64,000 nucleotides of DNA from Colwellia psychrerythraea 34H (GCF_000012325.1 NC_003910.7:496001-560000), one strand, 5' to 3'. Numbered from the stretch's first letter, positions 18,591 to 28,256 are shown. Notes: a model not told the origin generated them from the sequence alone. Numbers and translations are program-made.

Positions 18591-19177
18591 TGTTTCTTAA
18601 TCAGTTAATTGTAGTATGCATTACGCTATTTTTCTCCACACTGATCTGTGCTGAGGGTTTGAATGGAAAAAAACATATGAAAAAAAGTACAGTGTTAATC
18701 ACGTTTGATAATGAACGAAGCCTTGATGAGTGGAGGGTCACTAACGATAGTGTTATGGGAGGTTTATCCGTAGCTAATACTCAGTTAGACAATAAAGTCT
18801 TTGTATTTTCAGGCAATATTTCTATTGAAAACTATGGTGGCTTTACCAGCATATTTAAAAAGTTACCGACACTGCCAGATGATATTGAGTCTATTACCAT
18901 TAAAGTCCTAGGCGATGGTAACCGTTACCAACTGAGAGTTCGAAGCCAAGTGGCAGGGTACGAGCTTGCTTATAAAATTGATTTTGATACTAAAAAAGGA
19001 GAGGTAGAAGATCACACGTTCAATTTGACTGATTTTAAAGCCTCTTTTAGAGGTCGAATCATTGAAAATGCGCCTTTGCTTGAAGCTGAATCAATTTCCC
19101 ATGTAGGCTTTTTAATTAAGGCTAACCAGAGGCAACATTTTTCTTTATCGGTTCAAGCGATTAAGTTTATGGGCTAA
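18590..19177 (+). CDS. CIA30 family protein
   Basis: A 195-residue protein with an N-terminal signal-like hydrophobic stretch (residues 3-21, ending ICAEG) and then a CIA30 domain: ITFDNERSLDEWRVTNDSVMGG near 36-57, the YGGFTSIFKKLP core near 85-96 and a jelly-roll-like remainder. CIA30 is named after the complex I assembly factor; the bacterial members are of unknown role and many are exported. It is followed 20 bases later by a small TIGR02450 gene, a pairing that recurs in marine gammaproteobacteria near photolyase-associated genes. The family is clear; the function is not. Confidence 0.8.
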   Translation: MFLNQLIVVCITLFFSTLICAEGLNGKKHMKKSTVLITFDNERSLDEWRVTNDSVMGGLSVANTQLDNKVFVFSGNISIENYGGFTSIFKKLPTLPDDIESITIKVLGDGNRYQLRVRSQVAGYELAYKIDFDTKKGEVEDHTFNLTDFKASFRGRIIENAPLLEAESISHVGFLIKANQRQHFSLSVQAIKFMG

Positions 19178-19197
19178 TCAATTTTTAAGGTGTAATC

Positions 19198-19413
19198 ATG
19201 AATAAAGTAAGCCCCAAAGCATTGATGCATAGCAAATGGACAAAAATGAGTGTGGATAACCAAGAGAAGCATTTTGTGATAACAAAGGTGATATTTGACG
19301 ATAAACAGCGGGTTATTGAATGTGTCATTGAAGCTGTTATATCTCACAATGAATATCCTATTAATTGGCGTGATTTAAAAAATAGTCTTCATTGGAAAAT
19401 AGGGTGGCAATAA
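19198..19413 (+). CDS. TIGR02450 family small protein
   Basis: A 71-residue protein rich in Trp and Lys, with SPKALMHSKWTKMS at the start and NWRDLKNSLHWKIGW at the end. This matches the TIGR02450 family of small conserved proteins, often found near photolyase and SDR/DCC genes. Ribosome site AAGG lies about 10 bases upstream. Probably cotranscribed with the CIA30 gene. Confidence 0.75.
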   Translation: MNKVSPKALMHSKWTKMSVDNQEKHFVITKVIFDDKQRVIECVIEAVISHNEYPINWRDLKNSLHWKIGWQ

Positions 19414-19463
19414 AATAAAGCAAGCGTCTTAAAAGGGTATTAAAAATAACGTCAACGAATTTA

Positions 19464-20198
19464 TCACCACGGGATATCTTTGCCTTGCCAATCAAGAAAG
19501 CTTGCTTCTCCATCAATGACCGTATCTTCAACAATCGTTAATAATTGCTTTGCAACAAATTCACAGGTAAACAATTTACCTTGGGGTACGTTTGCCTGAA
19601 AAGGCTTGGAAAGTGGTGTGTCAGTTGTACCGGGATGAAAAGAAATCAATTTAATGTTTTTTGCTCTTCGTGCTAATTCTACCGCAGCTGATTTTATTAA
19701 CATATTCATTGCAGCCTTTGAAGAACGATAACTATACCAACCCCCTAATTTGTTATCGCTTATACTACCAACCCTTGCGGTAAAGATGATTATTTTACAG
19801 CGATGTTGGGAAGCGAGTAATGGTGTTAAGTGTTTTAACCATAACATTGGGGTAATGGTGTTAGCATTAATCACTTTAATAAAAGCTTCAGCTGAAAAAT
19901 CTTCTAAACGCTTTTCCGGTTGATAACTTTTACTGTGTAATACTCCGTGACATATGAAAACGCGTGATATATCTCTAGCACCTATTTGCTTGATCGTATC
20001 AGCTACTTTACCTATATCTTCGTCGTTATAACTGGCTGTTTCAATGAGAATGGCTTGACTAAATAATGCTTGCTGATAAAAAGTGATATCACGGCTAACG
20101 ATAATCAATTGGGGGTATTCAGAGTTGATGATTTTTAGTGCTAATGCCTTTGCAATATCGCTATTAGCTCCAACGATTAATGTTGCTTTATTTGTCAT
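19464..20198 (-). CDS. Short-chain dehydrogenase/reductase (CsgA-like)
   Basis: About 244 residues. Classical SDR features: the dinucleotide-binding segment near the N terminus is IVGANSDIAKALA (replacing the usual TGxxxGIG), an FICHGVLH stretch in the NNAG position, and the catalytic YRSSK near 150 with Ser upstream (ARVGS). I chose the ATG ending at 20198, with an AAGGA 8 bases before it, over an in-frame GTG at 20216. It overlaps the DCC gene by 11 bases. A broken paralogue pair in the same order lies at 32963-33236. Substrate unknown. Confidence 0.8.
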   Translation of the reverse strand: MTNKATLIVGANSDIAKALALKIINSEYPQLIIVSRDITFYQQALFSQAILIETASYNDEDIGKVADTIKQIGARDISRVFICHGVLHSKSYQPEKRLEDFSAEAFIKVINANTITPMLWLKHLTPLLASQHRCKIIIFTARVGSISDNKLGGWYSYRSSKAAMNMLIKSAAVELARRAKNIKLISFHPGTTDTPLSKPFQANVPQGKLFTCEFVAKQLLTIVEDTVIDGEASFLDWQGKDIPW

Positions 20199-20601
20199 AA
20201 CAAGTTCCTTTATCACATGTGTTTATGCCGATGCCAAAACGCTCATATAAACAATTCGATATAGGATGTCGGTACTTTGCTAGCAGCAAATAACCAGCAT
20301 GGGCTAGTTGCTTGATTATTGGAAGCTTTAAGGGCACAACGAATGCTCCTCTTCCGACTAGTGTCCATGCTCTGTGCGTTACGTCTAATGCGAGTAATGT
20401 TTTGCCTTGGTATTGGCCATGTAAAATTTTCATTGCCTTATCATTATCGATTTCAGGAAAAAGCATAGTGAAATTTTCTTGATGTAAATCCTCTAATACA
20501 ATCAGGTTTTTGGAGTCATAGTGTTTGAGTTTCTGCATTTCTAAAGTACAGAGAGGGCAATGACCGTCATAAAAAATAGTTAAAATATTATCTTTCATCA
20601 T
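20188..20601 (-). CDS. DCC family thiol-disulfide oxidoreductase-like protein (DUF393)
   Basis: A 137-residue DUF393 protein. The family signature YDGHCPLC lies at residues 11-18 with the CxxC at C15/C18, and the tail has YRHPISNCLYERFG. It is named for the DxxCxxC motif and thought to be a thioredoxin-like protein. Its stop codon lies inside the SDR gene, so the two are coupled, and a broken flavin reductase gene precedes it by 29 bases. Confidence 0.85.
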   Translation of the reverse strand: MMKDNILTIFYDGHCPLCTLEMQKLKHYDSKNLIVLEDLHQENFTMLFPEIDNDKAMKILHGQYQGKTLLALDVTHRAWTLVGRGAFVVPLKLPIIKQLAHAGYLLLAKYRHPISNCLYERFGIGINTCDKGTCYDK

Positions 20602-20630
20602 ATTCTCCTTAATGTAAACATACCTTTCGT

Positions 20631-21283
20631 CTATGTACCATTGAGTGATATATCTGTTGCGAAAGACTCAGGCTTTGCATAACTTAAACGTGTCAGGCGT
20701 TCACTTTTATGGTAACTGTCTAAGCCGGATACGGTAACCGTTTCTAGCGCTTCAATATCAATATAACCATCATCTTTAATAGCTACTTTATCGCAAATAA
20801 TATGTGTTATTTCCCCAATGATAAATAGAGTATCATTAAGTGATACTGGCATTATTTCTTTTAACTTTACTGCATATTTCAAACGACTCTCTTTAACAAA
20901 TGGCGCCTTAATATTACCTAAATAATGTTCAGAAAAACCGAGTTGTGTAAACTCACTTTGTGTTTTTTCATAACGAGCTGAGCTTTGATGAGCAGAATTG
21001 TAAAATTTAGCGGATACCTGATTAATGGTGTAACACTTTGTACAGATGATATTATCAAGCGTATGTCGGGATCCGTTATCGGGCCTCATTACAAAGCCAA
21101 CTAGCGCAGGCGAAGATCCTATGTGTACAACTGAGCTGAATATAGCAAGGTTTTTTGCCCTCTATGGTCTTGCGTGCCTATAAGGTTGGCACTTTTAAAA
21201 CCAGATAGGCTGTTTATAAATTTTGCACGATAGCGACTATCCATTCGCAATAAATTATCATAATCAAAATGTTTATAAGTAAT
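20631..21283 (-). pseudogene. Flavin reductase family gene, broken by frameshift and start loss
   Basis: The open part (20631-21089, or slightly upstream) encodes the C-terminal flavin reductase domain (MRPDNGSRHTLDNI, then TINQVS). Upstream, the same frame gives NLAIFSSVVHIGSSPALVGF and then a stop; the +1 frame continues with TYKHFDYDNLLRMDSRYR and FINSLSGFKSANLIGT, the normal N terminus. The frames join at a run of six A (T on the plus strand, 21151-21156), where seven would restore the gene. At the expected start, an AGGGGA site is followed 6 bases later by ATT instead of ATG (21281-21283). Two lesions argue for real decay, not one sequencing error. Confidence 0.8.
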
Positions 21284-21419
21284 GGTGAATCCCCTAAATA
21301 ATTGTCGTCATTATTTCTTAATACGGAAGTGTTGATTGAAAGGATCTCAACAAATAATATTATCAGCAAACTTGTGAAAGATTGAGGTCATATATCTTGG
21401 TTATCAACAATATCTCAGT

Positions 21420-21593
21420 ATGGTGGGGATCATCACCTTAAAGGTTGTTATTGAAGCAGCGTTAGGCGTAAAGATTGTAGATGAAAAAGGGAGGCAGGTT
21501 GATTCTAAGTGTTGGGTGTTAATCGTACTGAAAAGCAGCGAGAACGATTTCTTTATTACCGAAATTTTGTATTTAGGAATAATGACCAGGTAA
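21420..21593 (+). other. Weak 57-codon open frame
   Basis: ATG at 21420 opens a 57-codon frame (including KVVIEAALGVKIVDEKGRQV) with acceptable composition but no ribosome site and no family that I recognise. It may be a gene remnant between the broken reductase and the hydrolase gene. Confidence 0.2.
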
Positions 21594-21661
21594 GTTAAGG
21601 CGTCTACTTTACTACAGAGGTAAGAACTCAATTCAAGATACTTAAGCGCTTTTACACATTT

Positions 21662-22525
21662 TTAATACTTTTCTAACCAGTTTAAGGTATGAATCCATAA
21701 AACCTGAGATTTTCGGCTAAAGAATTTCATATGGCCTATTTCATCTAGTGCATAGTCACCAGCAGATAAAGTGAGTGTTTCTGCATTTATTTTTGTGAAG
21801 ACACTGAGCATGTCCTCAACATTTTCATCAATTGCGATCTCATCATCAGCTGCATTCACCCACATAGATGGCGTTGATAAATCGTCATATAAATGAGTAT
21901 GAACTGTTTTACCGAATGAAGCTTTTACATAGCCTTCACTATTGCACCATTCTCGCCATTGTTGAGCGACGACTTTAGGTAAAGGCTCGCCCATTCCTAA
22001 CCATTGAGATTTCGTATGACCAAAAAGCGTATTACTTAATGGGATAAAGAAATTCATAAAAAAGTGTGCCTTTATGGCGTAAGTTCTGTTCATATTCTTT
22101 AATTGACCGGATGAACTTGCAAAATTAAAGATGGAAGTGAAATCCTTCGCATTATGCATTAACCCAACAAGTTGCCCTCCTGCACTATGTCCAATCAAAT
22201 GATATTTCGTATTAGGAAAGGTTGTTTTCAATTGCTCCAATACCGCAGGCATATCTTTTTCCCCCCAACATTGTAATGACGCATCACTTTCACTGACGTT
22301 TCCAATTAAAGAACCACCAATACCTCTATTATCAAAGGTGATCACGCCATAGCCTTTTTCTGCAAGAAAAGCAGCAAAGCTCGCATAAAATTGTCTTTGT
22401 ATTCCTGTCGCAGGGCCTATTAAAATTGCACCCTTCAGCGCTTCTTGTGGCGTGTAGATTGTTGCCGCGATAGCGTACTGATCTACACATATAATTTCTA
22501 CTTCAGTTGAATAAAAGTTAGCCAT
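21662..22525 (-). CDS. Alpha/beta hydrolase
   Basis: A 287-residue alpha/beta hydrolase. Nucleophile elbow GHSAGG near residue 124-129, oxyanion segment IGPATGIQRQFY near 36-47, acid within WVNAADDEIA near 220 and a late His in DEIGHMKFF. It fits the group of putative serine esterases that NCBI often names alpha/beta fold hydrolase or PIRSF037442. No signal peptide, so cytoplasmic. It is a single gene; substrate unknown. Confidence 0.8.
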   Translation of the reverse strand: MANFYSTEVEIICVDQYAIAATIYTPQEALKGAILIGPATGIQRQFYASFAAFLAEKGYGVITFDNRGIGGSLIGNVSESDASLQCWGEKDMPAVLEQLKTTFPNTKYHLIGHSAGGQLVGLMHNAKDFTSIFNFASSSGQLKNMNRTYAIKAHFFMNFFIPLSNTLFGHTKSQWLGMGEPLPKVVAQQWREWCNSEGYVKASFGKTVHTHLYDDLSTPSMWVNAADDEIAIDENVEDMLSVFTKINAETLTLSAGDYALDEIGHMKFFSRKSQVLWIHTLNWLEKY

Positions 22526-22655
22526 AAAGGTGATGTTTTAGTTTTAATATTGAGTTGCCTGGTATGACCACTCTACAGGGCTTATGATAAAAATCAATAG
22601 CTGGGAATATTGAGTCTCGAGACATAGAAATCCCCCCTGACTTCCTAATCGTCCT

Positions 22656-23522
22656 TTAAGGGATATCTATAATATGACGAGTATTATCTAAATGAAAAAC
22701 AGCATCTGCAGAATTTGAAAGGGTATTACTCCCGTGTACGGTAAGCCTTTGGAAATAGTGAGTGAAGTTTAATACCTCTGCAGGCGACATGACTTTTGAA
22801 TGAGACAAGCCAATGTTTTTGGCTTGTAATTTTTGCTCTTGTTCTAATCGCCATTGATAAACACAATCGAAAGACGGCGCTTGTAATGCTAACCAAAAGT
22901 CCATTTTTTTGTAAAGCGGTTCATAACCCGTTTTAAGTTGTTGATTAACGTAACTACGCCATTCACCCTCTGCATCGTGTTGTAATTCTAGGTCGTTAAT
23001 TGGTGTTTGTAATTGCTCGTCTGTTTGAGATGTTACGCCCCAACACCAACCCTCTAATAAAATAATGTCTACCGGTTTTTCAACTGAGATCCATTGGCTT
23101 TGGGGACATGGTTCATCGATAGCTTTGTTGAACTTTGGAATTGAGAATCCTGTTCTGTGCTCTGATAATTGGCTTAACACCCGATTAAGGGCCGTTATAT
23201 CATGCGTGCCTGGAACACCTCTAGTTGATAACAGTGGGTGAATATCGTCTGCTAATTGATTACGCTTTGTGCTCGATAAGTAAAAATCATCTAAAGACAT
23301 GACGACAACATTAAGTTGGTATTGTGCTATCAAATATTCAGCAATGAAGTCGGTGAGTGTCGATTTACCACTACCTTGACAGCCATTTATCCCGACGAAA
23401 TAGGCATTACTTTTTTTGTTAAAGAGTCTAACAATGCGATCAGCTAGTGGTTTGTAATGCTCTTCTACTGTTAGCCTAAATTCTTCAGGTAACTTATGTT
23501 GTTTAATAAAATCTGAAAGCAT
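22656..23522 (-). CDS. Second D-glycerate 3-kinase-like gene
   Basis: A 288-residue paralogue of the kinase at 15071-15952, with the same P-loop GINGCQGSGKST, VVVMSLDDFYLS and RGVPGTHD segments. Roughly four of five residues agree by eye. It stands alone, without other glucosylglycerate genes, so it may serve general glycerate use such as photorespiratory-type or glyoxylate-derived glycerate. A short duplication and relocation, or separate acquisition, could explain it. Confidence 0.85.
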   Translation of the reverse strand: MLSDFIKQHKLPEEFRLTVEEHYKPLADRIVRLFNKKSNAYFVGINGCQGSGKSTLTDFIAEYLIAQYQLNVVVMSLDDFYLSSTKRNQLADDIHPLLSTRGVPGTHDITALNRVLSQLSEHRTGFSIPKFNKAIDEPCPQSQWISVEKPVDIILLEGWCWGVTSQTDEQLQTPINDLELQHDAEGEWRSYVNQQLKTGYEPLYKKMDFWLALQAPSFDCVYQWRLEQEQKLQAKNIGLSHSKVMSPAEVLNFTHYFQRLTVHGSNTLSNSADAVFHLDNTRHIIDIP

Positions 23523-23765
23523 TCTTCACCCTTGATAATTAATAAATATTGTTATGGTCTTATCGATTATGTCACTTTAAATAAGCCCAGCTATTGCTTC
23601 TAACTATTACTTCTAAGTATTGTTGAACGTCGATATGTTTTTATGATAGAACGGCACAATATGAACTTATTTTGTTGTTCTTACGTAATGCTATTATTAG
23701 CTTAACCGTAGGAGTCATTATATGTTTTACTTTTTGTTCCCACCAAATGATAGCGTTTTATCTCT

Positions 23766-24026
23766 ATGACTAATAACATATTAAAATATAAAGACTTTTT
23801 GTACATTTTTAATTTAATACAGACCAAAGGTACTAAATTAGGAGGTGAATATGAATTTCTGGGTATTCGAGCGCAACATGATTTTGATGGTTATACTTGT
23901 TGGTTAACTTATAAAGATCTAACCATAACTTTATTATTTCATAGCAAATTCGACGTTCAATTTGACAAAAAAGAGACCTTTAATGAGTTTTACAAAAAGG
24001 TTAATTCACTGATCGCACTTAATTGA
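23766..24026 (+). CDS. DUF3081-like small protein
   Basis: An 86-residue protein with the pattern FDGYTCWLTYKDLTITLLFHSKF and a helical end (FNEFYKKVNSL). I believe it belongs to the DUF3081 family, common in Shewanella and Vibrio relatives, on the basis of that central motif. Function unknown. No clear ribosome site; start uncertain by a few codons. Confidence 0.6.
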   Translation: MTNNILKYKDFLYIFNLIQTKGTKLGGEYEFLGIRAQHDFDGYTCWLTYKDLTITLLFHSKFDVQFDKKETFNEFYKKVNSLIALN

Positions 24027-24082
24027 TAAGTTTTGTTGATTGCTTTGAATTGCATGATGCGGATAATCGGAGATATTAAATA

Positions 24083-24694
24083 GTGTTAACACATAAACTG
24101 CTAGGCGTTATTTTTGACCTCGACAACACCTTGGTTTCTTCATCATTAAATTTTGATAATATTCGAAAAGCGTTAGGTTGTTCGAAAAATATCGATTTAT
24201 TGAATTTTGTTGACTCATTACCGAAACAGCAAAGAATTGATGCCCATCAAGTGTTAGTTGACTATGAAATCAATGATGCCAATAGCGCTAGTAAGTTGGC
24301 TGGTACTGATGAACTCTTAGCATTATTGTCCAAACTCTCGATACCTTGCGCTATTGTCACACGAAATTGCAAACAAGCGGCTTTGATAAAGCTAAACAAT
24401 AATAATATTGATGTTCCTATCCTATTAACGCGGGAAGATCATAAAGCTAAACCGGCCCCTGATGCTTTATTACATTTAGCCCAATACTGGAACACCCCAC
24501 CAGAAAACTTATTGTATGTAGGTGACTACTTATATGATCTGCAAGCAGCCCAAAATGCTAATACTATGTCTTGCCTTGTGACTTATGCTAAAGCGTTGAG
24601 TTATGCAGGTTTAGCGGATATTGTAGTGGATGACCTTTCTGAGCTATGTGACGTAATTAAACAAAATATGCGGGTGCTACTCGCGATACCCTAA
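24083..24694 (+). CDS. HAD family hydrolase
   Basis: A 203-residue HAD-IA phosphatase. Motif I FDLDNTLV at residues 11-18, motif II IVTRN near 92-96, motif III Lys in HKAKPAPDAL near 120, motif IV YVGDYLYDLQAA near 148-159. Starts with GTG, with a GGAGA site 9 bases upstream. Related to phosphoglycolate phosphatase-like enzymes, but the cap is short, so the substrate is open. It is separated from the acyltransferase genes by about 250 bases without a gene. Confidence 0.82.
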   Translation: MLTHKLLGVIFDLDNTLVSSSLNFDNIRKALGCSKNIDLLNFVDSLPKQQRIDAHQVLVDYEINDANSASKLAGTDELLALLSKLSIPCAIVTRNCKQAALIKLNNNNIDVPILLTREDHKAKPAPDALLHLAQYWNTPPENLLYVGDYLYDLQAAQNANTMSCLVTYAKALSYAGLADIVVDDLSELCDVIKQNMRVLLAIP

Positions 24695-24947
24695 TAGAAA
24701 ACAGCAAGAGCATAACCGTTGATTCACATACTATCAAAGTACATTGCGATTAATAAAGTATGCGCTAAATTTAAATTATCATAACGTAAATGGATTTACA
24801 CTAAGCCAACCATCGGTAGTGACATTTTACTTTAAAAATACTACAGTTAACGATAAATTATAATACTAAAAAAGAGTGTACTGTTCTATCTTTTAGCTAA
24901 CTACAAAGATTACTATTAATAATCACCTTAGATATATGGAAGGAATG

Positions 24948-25718
24948 ATGAGTGAATATTCAATTGCCAAACATTTCAATAAGTATTTCAAAATAAGATT
25001 TGCTGATACTAAAGCGTTGCGACAAGCTGCATTTAATATTCGTTATGGAGTTTACAGTAGTGAGCTCGGTTGGGAGCCTGAAAATGAGCTCAAAATAGAA
25101 ACAGATGCATACGATGATTACGCTTTTCATTGCTTGCTAGAACATCGCCGTACTGGAACCTTTGCCGGGTGCATTAGGCTCGTTATTCCACCAGTCAGCC
25201 AACCTAACTTCCAATTACCGTTTGAAAAAAACTGTTTACATTCTGCCCTACCTGAAATAATTGACTCAACAACCCTCAAACGCGGCAGTTTTGGTGAAAT
25301 ATCTCGTCTTGCCGTATTAGCCTCTTTTAGACGACGAGAAAAAGAAAAAAGCAAACCATTTATCATTAATGAAATTAATCCTGAGACGGTTTATACTGAA
25401 GATGAACGGCGAAATTTCCCCAATATTGCTATGGGCCTTTATTTAGCGGGTTTATCTCTAGCGAGTTTATGTAATCATGTAGGATTATTTGTCATGATGG
25501 AACCTCGTTTAAACAGACGTTTGACCCGTTTTGGCCTGCCTTTTGAACAAGCTGGCGAGGCAATGGACTATCATGGCCAGCGCGCTATGTTTTATCTTGA
25601 AAAAGAAGGGTTTAGTCTAAATTTAACTGAAGAATTAAAAGACCTTTATACCATTATACATAATGATATTTGCCAACAAATATCATTCATACCTTATACC
25701 AATCCAGCGGAAAAATAA
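24948..25718 (+). CDS. PEP-CTERM/exosortase system-associated acyltransferase, copy 1
   Basis: About 256 residues of the GNAT-like acyltransferase family tied to PEP-CTERM/exosortase loci (TIGR03694), related to N-acyl amino acid synthases and autoinducer synthases. Seen: RYGVYSSELGWEPENE near 28-43, the CIRLVIPP strand near 73, and EISRLAVLASFRRR near 112. These enzymes likely make N-acyl amino acid-type lipids. GGAAGGA precedes the ATG at 24948; an upstream ATG at 24936 overlaps that site. The next gene is a near copy in tandem. Confidence 0.85.
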   Translation: MSEYSIAKHFNKYFKIRFADTKALRQAAFNIRYGVYSSELGWEPENELKIETDAYDDYAFHCLLEHRRTGTFAGCIRLVIPPVSQPNFQLPFEKNCLHSALPEIIDSTTLKRGSFGEISRLAVLASFRRREKEKSKPFIINEINPETVYTEDERRNFPNIAMGLYLAGLSLASLCNHVGLFVMMEPRLNRRLTRFGLPFEQAGEAMDYHGQRAMFYLEKEGFSLNLTEELKDLYTIIHNDICQQISFIPYTNPAEK

Positions 25719-25731
25719 TGGAAATTTAACC

Positions 25732-26481
25732 ATGAACCACCCTTTTGATTTTAAAATAAGGTTTGCAGATACTAAATCGTTACGGCAAGTTGCATTTAAA
25801 ATTCGATACGGAGTTTATTGTACTGAACTTGGTTGGGAGCCTGAAAATGAGCTCGAAATGGAAACAGATGTATACGATGATTACGCTTTTCATTGCTTGT
25901 TAGAGCATCGACGTACTGGAGCCTTTGCCGGGTGCATTAGACTCGTTATCCCACCAGTCAACCATCCTAATTTCCAATTACCGTTTGAAAAAAACTGTTT
26001 ACATTCTGCCCGACCTGAAATAATTGACTCGACAACCCTCAAACGCGGCAGTTTTGGTGAAATATCTCGTCTTGCGGTATTAGCCTCTTTTCGACGAAGA
26101 AAAAAAGAAGACCACACACCTTTTATCATTAATAATATTGATCCTAAAAATTTCTACTCCGAAGATGAACGGCGAAACTTCCCCAATATTGCTATGGGGC
26201 TTTATTTAGCGGGTTTATCTCTAGCTTCTATGTGTAATCATGTGGGTTTGTTTGTCATGATGGAACCTCGTTTAAACAGACGTTTGACCCGTTTTGGTCT
26301 GCCTTTTAAACAAGCGGGTGATAAAACAGACTATCATGGTCGACGCGCTATGTTTTATCTTGAAAAAGAAGGGTTTAGTTCGCATTTAACGGAAGAATTA
26401 AAAGATCTTTATATTATTATACATAGTGATTTATGCCAACAAATATCTCTCTCACCTTATACAAACTTAGTTGATAGATAG
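25732..26481 (+). CDS. PEP-CTERM/exosortase system-associated acyltransferase, copy 2
   Basis: A 249-residue tandem paralogue of the preceding gene, about 80 percent alike by eye, with the same RYGVYCTELGWEPENELE, CIRLVIPP and EISRLAVLASFRRRK segments. I chose the ATG at 25732, 13 bases after the stop of copy 1 with GGAA upstream; the longer frame from 25663 lies inside copy 1. The N-terminal tail is shorter than in copy 1. Most differences lie near residues 125-140, which could alter acyl or amino acid choice. Confidence 0.85.
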   Translation: MNHPFDFKIRFADTKSLRQVAFKIRYGVYCTELGWEPENELEMETDVYDDYAFHCLLEHRRTGAFAGCIRLVIPPVNHPNFQLPFEKNCLHSARPEIIDSTTLKRGSFGEISRLAVLASFRRRKKEDHTPFIINNIDPKNFYSEDERRNFPNIAMGLYLAGLSLASMCNHVGLFVMMEPRLNRRLTRFGLPFKQAGDKTDYHGRRAMFYLEKEGFSSHLTEELKDLYIIIHSDLCQQISLSPYTNLVDR

Positions 26482-26536
26482 ACTTAGGCTCATGTTTTTC
26501 ATTTATGATGAACAGCAATTTTCAGGATTATAAAAT

Positions 26537-28189
26537 ATGTCGGATTGTATTTCTTATATCAAAACAGCAATAGGTAATAATGCTACATTAATTACTCAGG
26601 CTGATGAATTAATACCGTACCATCGAGGAACAGAAGGTTTAGAAGGAAAAACTAATATTATAGCGGTGGTAAAAGCTTATGATAAAAAAGATGTAGAATC
26701 TCTATTATTACTTGCTAATGAATTAGCCAATCAGCCAGAGTTTAAATTTACCATTTACCCAATAAGTACAGGATTAAATTGGGGCTATGGAACCAGCCAA
26801 CCACCTAAACTTGATATAAAAGTAGTGATTTTAGATTTGTCAGGTTTAACACAAATCGAATTTGATGAAGACTTAGGATTAGTTACAGTAGAACCAGGAG
26901 TGACACAGCAGCTCTTGAGTGATTTTTTCATAAGTAATGGTGATAATTTCATGGTTCCGGTAACAGGAGCTGGACCTAATGCTTCAATTGTTGGCAATGC
27001 TATAGAACGTGGCTATGGCATTACCCCATATACAGACCATTTTGGTGCGGTTACTGCGGTTCAAGGGTATTGGGCGAATGCGAGACATTTTTGCTCAGCC
27101 GTAAATGAACTTGATAAATCTCATAATAAAACAGTAGATAAGACCTTTAAATGGGGCCTTGGTCCTTATTTAGACGGATTGTTTACACAATCAAATTTGG
27201 GCGTCGTTACCCAAATGTCCATTAGAATGGCAAGAAAACCACAAAAGTTTATTTCTTTTATTATGCAAGTGCCAGATGATAAAGCTTTAGAAATAGCTAT
27301 ACCTTTAATTAGAAAAATATTAAGAGATTATGAAGGAATTGTCGGCTCAATCAACTTAATGGATAAGAGAAGAGTTTTGTCTATGTTTGCAGAAAACCCT
27401 AATCCTGGTGAACACAAAGTCATGTCACCAACTGATATAGCTAAACTCAGTAAAGCGCAGCAAACGCCTAGCTGGACTATAATGGGCAGTATTTATGGCT
27501 CTAATGGTGTTGCCAAAACAGTTAAAAAAGAAATTAAACGAATATTTAAAGCCCTTCCTTGTCGGCAAATATTTTCTGATAGCCCTATCTTCTCTATTGG
27601 CAATGCCGTAATAAATACGACTCCTAACTTTCTCTTCAAATTAGCACCCTTTTTAGCTCTTATTAAAGAGCAGTTGGCTTCATTCGAGCGTGGTAAAGAA
27701 ATCATGTTAGGACGACCAAATAATATTGCCTTGAAGCTTGCTTATTGGCGGCATAAAAATGCAAAAAGATTCCCTGCTGATAACTTATCTCCAGGTAAAG
27801 ACGGTTGTGGAGTGCTTTGGTATGCGCCTTTAGTTACAATGAAACCTAACATAATGAGAGAGTATGTTGATTTTATTAGAGCGACCTGCCCAAAGTTTAA
27901 TATTGAACCACTAATAACTTTCACCAATTTAAAACATGATTGTGTTGACAGCACCATTCCCATTTTGTTTGATTTATCAGACCCTGATGCAGTTAAAGAT
28001 GCACACAATTGCCTGAAAGAACTGGTACTTGAAGGAGTGAAATTAGGCTACATACCTTATAGATTAAACATAGATCAGCAGCAATGGTTGTTAGATGCGA
28101 ACTCGCCATTTTGGCACACCGTTAACGATATAAAATCAGTAGTAGATCCCAATAATATTTTAAGTATGGGCCGGTATAATCCAAGATAA
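26537..28189 (+). CDS. FAD-linked oxidase of the vanillyl-alcohol oxidase/p-cresol dehydrogenase type
   Basis: A 550-residue FAD-binding PCMH-type oxidoreductase. FAD-binding landmarks are YPISTGLNWGYG near 74-85, VILDLSG near 96, GLVTVEPGVTQQ near 113-124 and PVTGAGPNASIVGNAIERGYG near 136-156. The C-terminal half fits the cytochrome/cap substrate domain of the 4-cresol dehydrogenase group. No signal peptide. It lies 55 bases after the second acyltransferase and runs with it, so it may act on the same lipid or an aromatic product; that is inferred from position. Ends in a strong shared terminator region. Confidence 0.8.
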   Translation: MSDCISYIKTAIGNNATLITQADELIPYHRGTEGLEGKTNIIAVVKAYDKKDVESLLLLANELANQPEFKFTIYPISTGLNWGYGTSQPPKLDIKVVILDLSGLTQIEFDEDLGLVTVEPGVTQQLLSDFFISNGDNFMVPVTGAGPNASIVGNAIERGYGITPYTDHFGAVTAVQGYWANARHFCSAVNELDKSHNKTVDKTFKWGLGPYLDGLFTQSNLGVVTQMSIRMARKPQKFISFIMQVPDDKALEIAIPLIRKILRDYEGIVGSINLMDKRRVLSMFAENPNPGEHKVMSPTDIAKLSKAQQTPSWTIMGSIYGSNGVAKTVKKEIKRIFKALPCRQIFSDSPIFSIGNAVINTTPNFLFKLAPFLALIKEQLASFERGKEIMLGRPNNIALKLAYWRHKNAKRFPADNLSPGKDGCGVLWYAPLVTMKPNIMREYVDFIRATCPKFNIEPLITFTNLKHDCVDSTIPILFDLSDPDAVKDAHNCLKELVLEGVKLGYIPYRLNIDQQQWLLDANSPFWHTVNDIKSVVDPNNILSMGRYNPR

Positions 28190-28256
28190 TGGCAAGTCAT
28201 CAAAGTGTAAAACTATTGTTTATTTAAAATAATTATCAGTTTCACAAAAACATAAA

